Positions 21,462-29,434 of a DNA stretch of 64,000 nt are shown here, one piece after another. The position numbers and the translations under genes are program-made. The stretch is from positions 1-64,000 of the IMG/VR virus record IMGVR_UViG_3300044712_000822. The stretch is one strand, 5' to 3'. Position 1 is the stretch's first letter, and each line of letters opens with the position of its first letter. The notes under the pieces were generated by a model. It worked only from the letters and a program-made list of their open reading frames with translations, had not been told where the DNA came from and ran no database searches. This DNA comes from a virus.

Positions 21462-21798
21462 ATTCTTTACCTCGACCACGGCACTCAAACTCTACGAGGA
21501 GCAGATCGCTGTCCGCGACCGCCACATTGCGGAGTTGGAGGTGGCACTTCTGGGCTTCTACGCCGGCCACCAGGGCGGCAGTGACCCGAAACAGGATGAC
21601 TGCCAATGCCTGAATTGCCGCTCATACCGCGCGTACCGGGCGGGGAATACAATCTTGCTCAACGACATGCTCGCCGGGGCGAAACGGATGGCGCTAGAGG
21701 AGGCGGCAAGGCACTTCGGCGTTGAGCCAACAGCCTCCTATCAGGGATCGACTGTCGAGGGGTTTCTGCTGAGCAAGGCGCGGGAGCCCCGTCCATGA
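21454..21798 (+). CDS. coiled-coil protein with Cys motif
   Basis: 114 residues from ATG 21454 with GGGGAGG upstream. Helix (YEEQIAVRDRHIAELEVALL), a Cys motif DDCQCLNCRSY, then a helical end with FGVEPTASYQGSTVEGFLL. Similar organisation to the upstream coiled-coil genes, which suggests these arose by duplication of modules. Function unknown. Confidence 0.5.
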   Translation: MAEFFTSTTALKLYEEQIAVRDRHIAELEVALLGFYAGHQGGSDPKQDDCQCLNCRSYRAYRAGNTILLNDMLAGAKRMALEEAARHFGVEPTASYQGSTVEGFLLSKAREPRP

Positions 21799-22163
21799 GC
21801 ATCCGAGTCGCCTGCCGCCGCGACCTCCACTACGACTACACCTATCAATGGCGGCCTGGCCTCCACGTGACCGACAGCGGCCCCGCCACCTGCGCCTGGT
21901 GCGGCGGCCAGTGGGCATCCACTCACCGCCTCCAGTACTCGCCCTGCTGCGGCTCTTCGCGCGTGCAGCCGGGCGCCGTGAGCCTGATGCGCCTCTCGCG
22001 GCATCCGAAGCTGCGGCCGATCTTCGGGGATGTCTTCCGGTGGCGGGGGCTGCGCTGTTGTGCGGCCATCGAGGGCGACAGCGTCCTGGTGGACGGCTTC
22101 TGGCGCGTTCCGGTGAAGCTGTGGCTGCGTGAGGCGCGGATAGCACGGAGGGGCGACGTATGA
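21795..22163 (+). CDS. zinc-ribbon-containing hypothetical protein
   Basis: 122 residues in an ATGA overlap. Contains CAWCGG and CCGSSR, which form one four-Cys zinc site, then a beta-rich, Trp/Arg-rich half ending with VKLWLREARI. Function unknown. Confidence 0.5.
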   Translation: MSIRVACRRDLHYDYTYQWRPGLHVTDSGPATCAWCGGQWASTHRLQYSPCCGSSRVQPGAVSLMRLSRHPKLRPIFGDVFRWRGLRCCAAIEGDSVLVDGFWRVPVKLWLREARIARRGDV

Positions 22164-22330
22164 TTGCCATCCGCGCGTTCATGTTGATCGCCGACGATGA
22201 GCCGAGCCTGCAGGATATTCGGTTCACGCGGGAGGAGATCGAGAACCTCGCTGATGTCGATTGGTGGCTGGCGCACGGTGGCCGGATCGTTGAAGTAGAG
22301 ATTCGGGAGGTCCGCGATGGAACCACCTAA
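22160..22330 (+). CDS. small acidic hypothetical protein
   Basis: 56 residues, strand-helix-strand: AIRAFMLIADDEP, FTREEIENLADVDWW, GRIVEVEIREV. Starts in an ATGA overlap and overlaps the next gene by 14 nt. No family recognised. Confidence 0.55.
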   Translation: MIAIRAFMLIADDEPSLQDIRFTREEIENLADVDWWLAHGGRIVEVEIREVRDGTT

Positions 22331-22586
22331 AGCCGGCGACCAAGTGAGGGTTCGCCGGCGCGTGTTCACTGTCATCTGGGCCGCGGCGAATCACGTGATT
22401 TATGTTGTCGACGGCGGCTACATGGGGCACGTGGTCAGCATGTCAGACTGGCGGAGACTCACTGCTTCGCCCGCATCGGCACCCGGCGACCGTCAGAAAA
22501 CACCATCCAGTCCCGGGTCCAAATCCGGCCGTCGTGGTAGACGCCCCGCTCCACCTCAATCCACCAGTCCTGATCGTCCAGCCTAA
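22317..22586 (+). CDS. hypothetical protein with read-through C-terminus
   Basis: 89 residues. Residues 1-48 look like a compact beta domain (GDQVRVRRRVFTVIWA, HVIYVVDGGYM, MSDWRRL). Residues 49-89 are low-complexity Ser/Pro/Arg and lie antisense to a better-looking gene on the other strand (22459-22626). The true C-terminus was probably lost at the module boundary. Confidence 0.45.
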   Translation: MEPPKAGDQVRVRRRVFTVIWAAANHVIYVVDGGYMGHVVSMSDWRRLTASPASAPGDRQKTPSSPGSKSGRRGRRPAPPQSTSPDRPA

Positions 22587-22626
22587 CGAACACCTCATCG
22601 GCCGTCTCAGTGATCGTCCCGTTCAC
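22459..22626 (-). CDS. small acidic protein hidden antisense, last gene of the late operon
   Basis: 55 residues from GTG 22626, just after the stop of the fibronectin-like gene. Sequence is protein-like: TITETADEVFVRLDDQDWWI, then VERGVYHDGRIWTRDWMVFS. Beta-rich with paired Trp. It overlaps the convergent + strand gene by 128 nt, and its composition is far more natural than the antisense tail. No family recognised. Confidence 0.55.
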   Translation of the reverse strand: MNGTITETADEVFVRLDDQDWWIEVERGVYHDGRIWTRDWMVFSDGRRVPMRAKQ

Positions 22627-22635
22627 GACGCGCCC

Positions 22636-22971
22636 CTACCTGACCACGATACTTAGGCCGCTTGGGGCGTCGGTAGGGACCGGTGCGCCGGCCTGATTAC
22701 TGGGACCTGACTCCACGCCGCCGAAGATCGCAGTCACCTGATAACAGTAGGCGCCCGGCTGGACAGTGGTATCGACGTAGGTTTTCACTGCCACCGCGGA
22801 AGCAATTTTGGTGAACGTCGGGGATGCGCTACAGAGCCCTGAAGCCCGGTAGACGCTGTAAGTGGTGCCGGCGGGGTTGGAGGTATCCGTCCAGGCCAGT
22901 GTCGCGCTGTGGGTGGATGTCTGCGCCAGGGCGGCGACAGCCAAAAACAAAAGGATGATGATGTGTTTCAT
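22636..22971 (-). CDS. exported single-domain fibronectin type III protein
   Basis: 111 residues from ATG 22971. Signal peptide MKHIIILLFLAVAALAQ with cleavage expected before Gln. The remainder is one FnIII domain (SATLAWTDTSNPAGTTYSVY ... YCYQVTAIFGGVESGPSN) with one Cys pair (GLC...AYC) that can form a disulfide. It probably acts outside the cytoplasm, as a binding module. Shorter than usual phage FnIII proteins. Confidence 0.7.
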   Translation of the reverse strand: MKHIIILLFLAVAALAQTSTHSATLAWTDTSNPAGTTYSVYRASGLCSASPTFTKIASAVAVKTYVDTTVQPGAYCYQVTAIFGGVESGPSNQAGAPVPTDAPSGLSIVVR

Positions 22972-22973
22972 GG

Positions 22974-23270
22974 TTATTCCCAATCAGGCAAGTCCACCGT
23001 TTGCCCTGCTAATTCGTGGTGGCAGTCCGACAGGAACTGGATTCGCCCATCAGTGACAAATGAGTGGCAAACGAAATCCGTCCCCTGGTTGCACAGAAGA
23101 GACGGGGTGAACGTCGGACGATCCATTGAGCCATTCCAGGCCCAGCCGCGCTCTTGGCATTCAATCTCAAAAGGGTGCGCATGCCCGCACCCAGGGCAAT
23201 GGAAGAGATACATCTTCCCACCGCGCGATCCTCGGTTCGAATCACCTAAATAGTGGAGTTTGTTTGCCAT
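22974..23270 (-). CDS. DUF6527-like protein
   Basis: 98 residues. CPGCGHAHPF zinc half-site, then ERGWAWNGS, PTFTPSLLC, CHSFVTDGRIQFLSDC and HHELAGQTVDLPDW, the ordered motifs of a small phage/prophage family (DUF6527). Function unknown; zinc binding expected. No signal peptide, unlike its neighbours on both sides. Confidence 0.65.
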   Translation of the reverse strand: MANKLHYLGDSNRGSRGGKMYLFHCPGCGHAHPFEIECQERGWAWNGSMDRPTFTPSLLCNQGTDFVCHSFVTDGRIQFLSDCHHELAGQTVDLPDWE

Positions 23271-26200
23271 CTAGTTCACCGTCGCTGTCCCGGACACGCG
23301 TGCCGTGCCACACGTGACTCGGTAGTACACAGTGCCGGCGCTGAGGCCGCTGGCTGAGTAGCTGTGTGCTCGCCCCGCGGCCGAGGAGTTGGGATCCGAA
23401 GCATCGTCAGAGGATGCCGGCGCGCCGCTGCCAACCAGGACTTTGCAGGCCGCCGGGCTCGGCCCGATCCAACTCAACACTAGAGTTCCCGTTCCAGGGA
23501 TAGCTCGGAGGTCGGTGATGCGATCCCGCGGCACGAGGGCATACTCAGGCGCCGTCATGCGCAGATTCAGCCCGCTCAAACTGCCCATTACTCGCTCCCA
23601 GGCCCTGCGCCCTGTCCCGGTACTGGTCGAGTATTCCTCCGCCAGCGCGACCGATGACGCGTAGAGATTCGGGTACGAGTGGCCGTAGCCGACGCCGTTC
23701 CACTGGACCCGATCCCACGTCCATGTTGCGCCCGCCGAATGGCTCGCCGCGGTTGTCCCGTACATTCCGCGCCCGCCAGTGCAGACCGTGAGCGTGGACT
23801 GCCCGGCGATGGGTGAGTCAACGGCGGATGAGCAGATATTGATCCACTCGCTTTCTATCCGCACAATGGTCGGCTCAAACCAGTCAATGCCGATATTGGC
23901 GTTGGAGGTACGCTTGTCAATCACGATGGACGTGGCGCTGTTCGTGATGGTATTCACCAGCGCCGCCGTCCGCGGGAACGTAGAGGCCTGCTCTGCCCAC
24001 GTCTGCGGAATGACATTGGTTGCCCCAACAACAAACGGAGCGACGTACCAGTCATAGAAATGTGCGTTTGAGTCGGGGTGAATCGCGGAATTGATGAGGT
24101 ATTTCGAGTATTCCTCGTGCGTGTAGCGGAACAACGGTTGCCCAGTGGTGGCGTGCAGCCATGCACCGGTCTGCGCCGCCCATCCGATTATGTGGGCGAT
24201 GTAGTTCAGCATGAAACTCTGTGTGTAGTTGCCCTCGCTCCAGACCGGCAAGCGCAATGGATTGGACATTCCCTTCATTTGCAGGTGCCTTCCGGAGCAC
24301 CAGGGCGATACGACGGACGTGTAGTGGTAGGAGATGACTACCGTGCTGCCGGCGCCCACTGCCGCCGCTCCGTCGTCCTGGAATACGGTGAATCCACCAG
24401 GGTAGTAATACCAGTCCCTGCCGGTATCCACGCCGCGCACGCCAATCGTCTTTGCCGCTCCGTCAACCGTGATGCCCGTCACCGAATAAAGCGGATGGGC
24501 GACACCCAGCACTTTGGTCGTGCCATTCAGTTTGTAGACAGACCAGCCATTCCAATCATTGGTGCTGCTGGAGGTGTGCGTGACACTATTGCTTCCAAGA
24601 TCACTCCCACGGCAGAAATTGGTGGCGGTGGTCACCCCGGCATTCCCGCCGCTGATGCCATACGCGCCCTCCCACATTTCATCGTTTTTCTCTAAAATCC
24701 GCCTGAAGTACTCGCGTTCCGGCCACGCGGAAGGAGCGAGCAGCGCACCGTAGGCGATCTCCCGTAGACTCCATGCCGAACTGCGCCAGTTCCCCCAATC
24801 CTGCTTCAATCCCCAGTCGCCGCATCGCGTGTGGTAGTAGTAGCAGGCGTAATTTGTGCCGCTGGCCATCCACCCAGACAGTGCCATCTGCCCTCGCAAA
24901 TAGGCGTAGCGCCCGGTCAGGATGTACGGCATCGCGAATGCGGCGGGCATGTGACTGGTATCGAACACCCAGCCCTTCGTGTAGGCAGCGTCAGCGCCTC
25001 TGGCCCCGTCACAAGGGGTAGCCGTGCAGACCGGGACGACGGCGTCTGCTCCGTCGCTACCCTCGCCGCTCTGCGCCGCCTTCCAGTCAGGCCGCGCCGA
25101 AATACTGGCGATGCGCCCGAATGCGGGCGTCGTCTGCGCGGTGTCGAAGTAATACTTCTGGCCGTCAGCGGGAGAATCGCGCACCGTCGAATTGTCGCTC
25201 TCCCATTCCCAGACGGGCAGCGTCATCGCGGCGTCTGCGTTGCCCACTAGGAGCTTATCGAAGATCTCTTTTCGCTGCGCGACGGTGAATTGCGAAGTGT
25301 CGCCCATGGCAAAAATCTGTGTCACATACCAGCGTGGGTGAACACCGATGTCCCCCCTTCCGCCCGTGCCGGGAATGTACTGCTGCCAATTCCCGCAGCG
25401 CCCCGCGCCTGGATCGCAATCCTGGATGTCGGCCGCCCCTTTGTTTGCGTCGAATTGCGCAACGTCTGTAGCGCCACTCCACTGCTGTGAGTAGCTATAG
25501 GGCGGCAGAATGCGAGAATGCACCATGTAGCGGAGGTTCCAGTCCGTCTGGATTGCAGCGGGCGCGCTGCCATCCCAGAAGTAGCGCGAGAAAGCAGACC
25601 GCGCAGGCAGGTCAAACGCGGTCTTGCTGTACACAGATGCCCCGCTGGTTTTCGTCACCGACAAATCGAACACCTGCCGCTGAAGCCGCGTCGTGGCGCC
25701 GTTGATGGCAAGGACCTCCACCTCCACGCCAGCCCAGCCCGCGTAGAACGAGGCAACGAAAACAGGATGGACGCTCTTGTAGGTGTCGCTCGACGGCGCC
25801 TGCCAACTCCCGCCGCTGTACTGCCAACCGAAATCATAGAGCGGGTTCGGGCGGGTAACGTCCTCGAACACCGCCTGCGTCACGAAAGGCCCGCGCAGCC
25901 TATACGTCCACGCACCCGCCGCCAGCATTGTGCGCGCATTTGCAGAATAGGTTATGAAATCAGCCGTGCCCGATAGCACCGCGCCCCAGGCCGCTCCGTT
26001 AAAATTGAGCATCTGCTGCTGAGTCAGTGCGGCGGCCGCGCATGTCGCCAGATTCCCAAGATGACAGGGGTTGCTATCGGGAACGAAATCCACCACTGCT
26101 GAACCGTTGGCCGTGATCGACACGGGGAGGCTGACGAACGCAGCCATCACCGACAGGTCTGGCCAAACGCTCTCAACGTCCACCTGCCAATTGGCGGGGA

Positions 26201-26378
26201 CGCTACCACCCACGCGCGGCTTGGGGTAGTAGCCTGATGGGAACTCCCCTTGCGCGAAGTATCTATGGATCGTGCGCGGTTGGCTCGTCTGGGTGCTACC
26301 AGAGGCGTCGTAGAGACGGACGCCATTGTTGAACTGCGCAATCAATGGAAATGCCAGCAAAATCAACAGATATTTCAT
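23271..26378 (-). CDS. large exported protein, candidate polysaccharide-active enzyme or spike
   Basis: 1035 residues from ATG 26378. Signal peptide MKYLLILLAFPLIAQ. The N-terminal half is beta-rich. Residues about 420-800 are helical and Trp-rich (DWGLKQDWGNWRSSAWSLRE, PEREYFRRILEKNDEMWEGA), recalling alpha/alpha-barrel glycosidases or lyases. The end is a fibronectin type III domain. All 14 mature Cys fall in close pairs (for example CTATPC, CYYYHTRC), suggesting disulfides. A secreted depolymerase is my best guess; no catalytic motif identified. Confidence 0.6.
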   Translation of the reverse strand: MKYLLILLAFPLIAQFNNGVRLYDASGSTQTSQPRTIHRYFAQGEFPSGYYPKPRVGGSVPANWQVDVESVWPDLSVMAAFVSLPVSITANGSAVVDFVPDSNPCHLGNLATCAAAALTQQQMLNFNGAAWGAVLSGTADFITYSANARTMLAAGAWTYRLRGPFVTQAVFEDVTRPNPLYDFGWQYSGGSWQAPSSDTYKSVHPVFVASFYAGWAGVEVEVLAINGATTRLQRQVFDLSVTKTSGASVYSKTAFDLPARSAFSRYFWDGSAPAAIQTDWNLRYMVHSRILPPYSYSQQWSGATDVAQFDANKGAADIQDCDPGAGRCGNWQQYIPGTGGRGDIGVHPRWYVTQIFAMGDTSQFTVAQRKEIFDKLLVGNADAAMTLPVWEWESDNSTVRDSPADGQKYYFDTAQTTPAFGRIASISARPDWKAAQSGEGSDGADAVVPVCTATPCDGARGADAAYTKGWVFDTSHMPAAFAMPYILTGRYAYLRGQMALSGWMASGTNYACYYYHTRCGDWGLKQDWGNWRSSAWSLREIAYGALLAPSAWPEREYFRRILEKNDEMWEGAYGISGGNAGVTTATNFCRGSDLGSNSVTHTSSSTNDWNGWSVYKLNGTTKVLGVAHPLYSVTGITVDGAAKTIGVRGVDTGRDWYYYPGGFTVFQDDGAAAVGAGSTVVISYHYTSVVSPWCSGRHLQMKGMSNPLRLPVWSEGNYTQSFMLNYIAHIIGWAAQTGAWLHATTGQPLFRYTHEEYSKYLINSAIHPDSNAHFYDWYVAPFVVGATNVIPQTWAEQASTFPRTAALVNTITNSATSIVIDKRTSNANIGIDWFEPTIVRIESEWINICSSAVDSPIAGQSTLTVCTGGRGMYGTTAASHSAGATWTWDRVQWNGVGYGHSYPNLYASSVALAEEYSTSTGTGRRAWERVMGSLSGLNLRMTAPEYALVPRDRITDLRAIPGTGTLVLSWIGPSPAACKVLVGSGAPASSDDASDPNSSAAGRAHSYSASGLSAGTVYYRVTCGTARVSGTATVN

Positions 26379-27337
26379 CGGTTCAGCCCCGTCATTTTGA
26401 ATTTCGCCCAATCTACATACAAATTCTTATCCGTTGTGTTGCTAGTGCCGATGATGGCGGCTGGCCCGACCGCGTTGCCCGCTGTAGCAACCAACTGCGT
26501 GTTGCTGTCGCAACCGCTGGCGCAGATGGTTTTGCTGGTGCCGTCAATCGTGAAGGTGAGTTTGTTGCCGGTGGCTTCGTGCTTGATTGTGAACCGATGC
26601 CACGAGAGATCCTGCCCGACGTTCATCGTCACCGTCGCGCCTCCGGTGTCGCCGCAGTTGTTTTGAGAACCACACCACTGCGCAACCCATGAGCCGGTGG
26701 TGTTTTTTGTGTTGTCTGCGTATGCCGCGTCCTCGTCGTATCGGAGCCAGATGTGAGCCTCTGTGCCATCTCCAGCCACTGTATTTGCACCAGACATACC
26801 CAACCGCGCCCGTGCTCCACTGGTACTCAGTGCGAGCCGCGCGATGTAGGATACGGTCCAATCTTTACCGGTCAAATCCGCGTTGGGGATTTGGTTTCCT
26901 GAGTAATTGTTCTTCAGCGACAGCACCGCTGCGCCGCCAATTGTGGTGTTTGGATAAAGCAACAAAACGCCTGAATGGTTGGAGGGTGGTGACCCGAGCC
27001 AGATGAATCCACCAGAGCCAGCAGTCTCGATCCTCCATCCATGTGTGCCGATGATTCCGCTGTTGTTGTAGCCGGCGATGAAATCCTCAACGATGCAGAT
27101 CTGCGTAGGGTCGGACTGATCGCAGTCCACAGAGGACCCGCCACCCGCCCCAATCTCCGTCTCCGTGCCTGCGGAGGTGAGCGAGTAGAGTTTGTTGTCC
27201 GATTTGAAATACAGTTTGTTCGAGCCGCTGGCCGGGTTTGTAGGCGTAGCGATCTGCAGCATCACCAGGCCGCCGGAGATGATACCAGCCAGCGCCAGAG
27301 TGGCAATGCAAAACAAAATTGCGAGTGTTCGTTTCAT
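26375..27337 (-). CDS. exported or membrane-anchored LamG/concanavalin-like protein
   Basis: 320 residues with GGAGAATT before ATG 27337. Hydrophobic N-terminus MKRTLAILFCIATLALAGII, either a signal peptide or an anchor. A short linker (PASGSNKLYFKSDNKLYSLT, a tail-fibre-like segment) leads to a jelly-roll/lectin-like domain (residues about 90-320: FIAGYNNSGIIG, SWHRFTIKHEATGNKLTFTI, AAIIGTSNTT). Six mature Cys in pairs. A carbohydrate-binding role is inferred from fold type. Confidence 0.6.
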   Translation of the reverse strand: MKRTLAILFCIATLALAGIISGGLVMLQIATPTNPASGSNKLYFKSDNKLYSLTSAGTETEIGAGGGSSVDCDQSDPTQICIVEDFIAGYNNSGIIGTHGWRIETAGSGGFIWLGSPPSNHSGVLLLYPNTTIGGAAVLSLKNNYSGNQIPNADLTGKDWTVSYIARLALSTSGARARLGMSGANTVAGDGTEAHIWLRYDEDAAYADNTKNTTGSWVAQWCGSQNNCGDTGGATVTMNVGQDLSWHRFTIKHEATGNKLTFTIDGTSKTICASGCDSNTQLVATAGNAVGPAAIIGTSNTTDKNLYVDWAKFKMTGLNR

Positions 27338-27344
27338 AATTCTC

Positions 27345-28760
27345 CTATCGAACTGTTGCGTTTCCGCTGACGCGGCCAGCGCCGCTGAATGTGGCGGGGG
27401 TGGTGTACTGGTAGGCCCCGATGTCCCAGGGGCCGATGGGCCGAATTACCCCGGATATATCAGTGGTAAACGCGGAGGATAAATCTACGCCTTGGCCACG
27501 GGCATATCCGTTAGACTTAAGCCTGAAATCGTAGGACGCCGGATCAACGAAAGCGGTTGCCGACCCGTTGACTTGCCCGGTTTCAGCCGAAGGGACGATG
27601 CCCGTATTGCCGAAATACCCGTTATTTGAAAGCGTAGTACCCACCCCGCCGTTGACCGCCGTAAAATGGCCACTCTCGAAGAGGTTATTTTCCACAATAA
27701 CGTTGGTAGACCCTGGGGCATCCATACGTATTTGAGCCAGCACGCCAGGAACAGCGATGCTCCCATAGCCATAAATGGTATTGTTCGCTATTAAAGCATT
27801 GGTCATCACCCCACTTAACCCACCGCCCGAGCCATCCCGGCTCCAGATGACTCCTGGGCTAATGACGTCGTAGGTTGCAAGGTCCGTGATGTAGAAGATA
27901 TTGTTGTAAATCAAAGTATTGGACCACGCACCAGTAGCGCCCAAAAATGAAATGGCTCCGGAGCCTTTGTTGTTTCTGAAGATGCTGTTGCGAATGATCG
28001 TATAATTGGACCCGGTTCCATAGTACATAATGCCTTGTCCGTGCGCCCCGCTTGTGGTCCCGCCAGTTTCGGAGATAACGGAGTTTTCGATCAATGCTCC
28101 GTAGTCTGAATAACTTGATCCGTTGGCGTCGTCCACCGATAGACCATTTTCACTGGTATCATGTATCCAGCAGTTTGCCAAACGCCATCTGGATGTTCCT
28201 GAGAGATGAACGCCTCGCGAATAACATGCGTAGTTCCCTGAGTCGTTGCAGGTGTCCATGTATCCAGGCCCCTGAATTTCTAGGTGGGATATATCCAGCG
28301 AAGCATTTCCCAAAAAACTCGCATCTATGACGATGACTCTGGCGGATACCGTGGGCTGGTCTGATCGGTAAATCTTGATTCCGTGTCCGCTCATACCCGA
28401 ACCCGTCACCCCGTCAATGACAAGATAGGACGTGCTGAGATTTAGAGTCCCATCGATGATCGCCTGCCCTGTCGCATAGGCATCATTCCATCCGGTCTCT
28501 GCGCCATGCGCGCCCGCCGTCGCCTTTTTGATAGTTATCGGCGTCGCCCCACTTGGAGACGTGGATATAGTGACCGTGCCCGCGTATGTCCCGCTGGCGA
28601 TGTAATAGGTGTCGCCGCGTACCCATGTCCTGCCAGCAATCGCGGTCCATGCGTTTGTCCAGTCCGATCCGTTGTTTGCGCCCGTCGCTCCCGCGCGGAT
28701 GTAATGGTCTGCCCCAAGCGCAAACGAGGATAGGTAGATCAACGCAAGTGCAGGTCTCAT
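27345..28760 (-). CDS. exported right-handed beta-helix protein
   Basis: 471 residues from ATG 28760. Signal peptide MRPALALIYLSSFALGA, then a right-handed beta-helix with repeated short coils (VIVENNLFESG, YTIIRNSIFRNNKGSGAISF, IENSVISETGG), as in pectate lyases and tail spikes. DHYIRAGATGANNGSDWTNAW at the N-terminus is typical of secreted bacterial beta-helix proteins. It ends in VSGNATVR, close to VSGTATVN of the 23271 protein. Polysaccharide binding or cleavage is inferred. Confidence 0.7.
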   Translation of the reverse strand: MRPALALIYLSSFALGADHYIRAGATGANNGSDWTNAWTAIAGRTWVRGDTYYIASGTYAGTVTISTSPSGATPITIKKATAGAHGAETGWNDAYATGQAIIDGTLNLSTSYLVIDGVTGSGMSGHGIKIYRSDQPTVSARVIVIDASFLGNASLDISHLEIQGPGYMDTCNDSGNYACYSRGVHLSGTSRWRLANCWIHDTSENGLSVDDANGSSYSDYGALIENSVISETGGTTSGAHGQGIMYYGTGSNYTIIRNSIFRNNKGSGAISFLGATGAWSNTLIYNNIFYITDLATYDVISPGVIWSRDGSGGGLSGVMTNALIANNTIYGYGSIAVPGVLAQIRMDAPGSTNVIVENNLFESGHFTAVNGGVGTTLSNNGYFGNTGIVPSAETGQVNGSATAFVDPASYDFRLKSNGYARGQGVDLSSAFTTDISGVIRPIGPWDIGAYQYTTPATFSGAGRVSGNATVR

Positions 28761-29434
28761 TTGATCCCCGCGAGCACCGCCGACCAAGGCGATGGCACCG
28801 TTGCCGTTTTGTCTCCGCTAGCGCCGCTGGACACGGGCGCGGTGTACCCGCAGGCAATCCCCTCGTTGGCCCCGCCGTTGATTGTTCCACAGGATGTCCA
28901 TCCAGCAGGAATACCAACGGCCCCGCTTCCATCGGTACTGCCAAAATAGAGCAATATATCTGCTGTTCCGGTGGTTGTGATCGACGTAGCGGTTGCCGTT
29001 GTTCCGGTCCCCTTGTTTACAGTCCCGCAGACATCGGGGGTGGAGGCCGCGCCACTCATCTGCACGATCACGCCAGAGGAGTACTGTGCCCCACCGAACG
29101 TAAACGTGTAATTCCCGCCTTCCGATGAAGCGATCTTGTAGTATGTTGCTACAGATTGCTGGCTGGCTGCTTTCGCGGAACAAACCGACCAGCCAGCGGG
29201 GGGCGTCACCGATGTCGCACTTGAGTTCATCGCTATCCCAGCAAAAAGCATATTCCCGTCTACAATGGAACCCGGTGGGGTTAGAACCAAGGTTGTCGAA
29301 TTGGCGGAACCAACCGGGCTGGAGCTGTTGACGAATGCGGGGCCGCCCGCAGCCGCCCGCCGCCCCACCCGCCGCACCGTCATATCCTGCCCTAGTAGGG
29401 TGGGGATAATCGCCAGAAAAATCAGGAACCTCAC
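28757..29434 (-). CDS. exported fibre-like beta-sandwich protein
   Basis: 225 residues. Signal peptide MRFLIFLAIIPTLLGQ. The rest matches a beta-sandwich module of phage and secreted proteins: SIVDGNMLFAGIAMNSSATS, VTPPAGWSVCS, YKIASSEGGNYTFTF, VGIPAGWTSCG. Four Cys that can form two disulfides. ATGA overlap with both neighbours, so it is made together with them. Confidence 0.65.
   Translation of the reverse strand: MRFLIFLAIIPTLLGQDMTVRRVGRRAAAGGPAFVNSSSPVGSANSTTLVLTPPGSIVDGNMLFAGIAMNSSATSVTPPAGWSVCSAKAASQQSVATYYKIASSEGGNYTFTFGGAQYSSGVIVQMSGAASTPDVCGTVNKGTGTTATATSITTTGTADILLYFGSTDGSGAVGIPAGWTSCGTINGGANEGIACGYTAPVSSGASGDKTATVPSPWSAVLAGIK

Noticed and set aside
23234-23243. GGTTCGAATC, resembling a tRNA T-arm or an attachment core
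   Set aside because: The flanking bases do not form a T-stem, acceptor or anticodon arm, and the bases encode part of the DUF6527 N-terminus.
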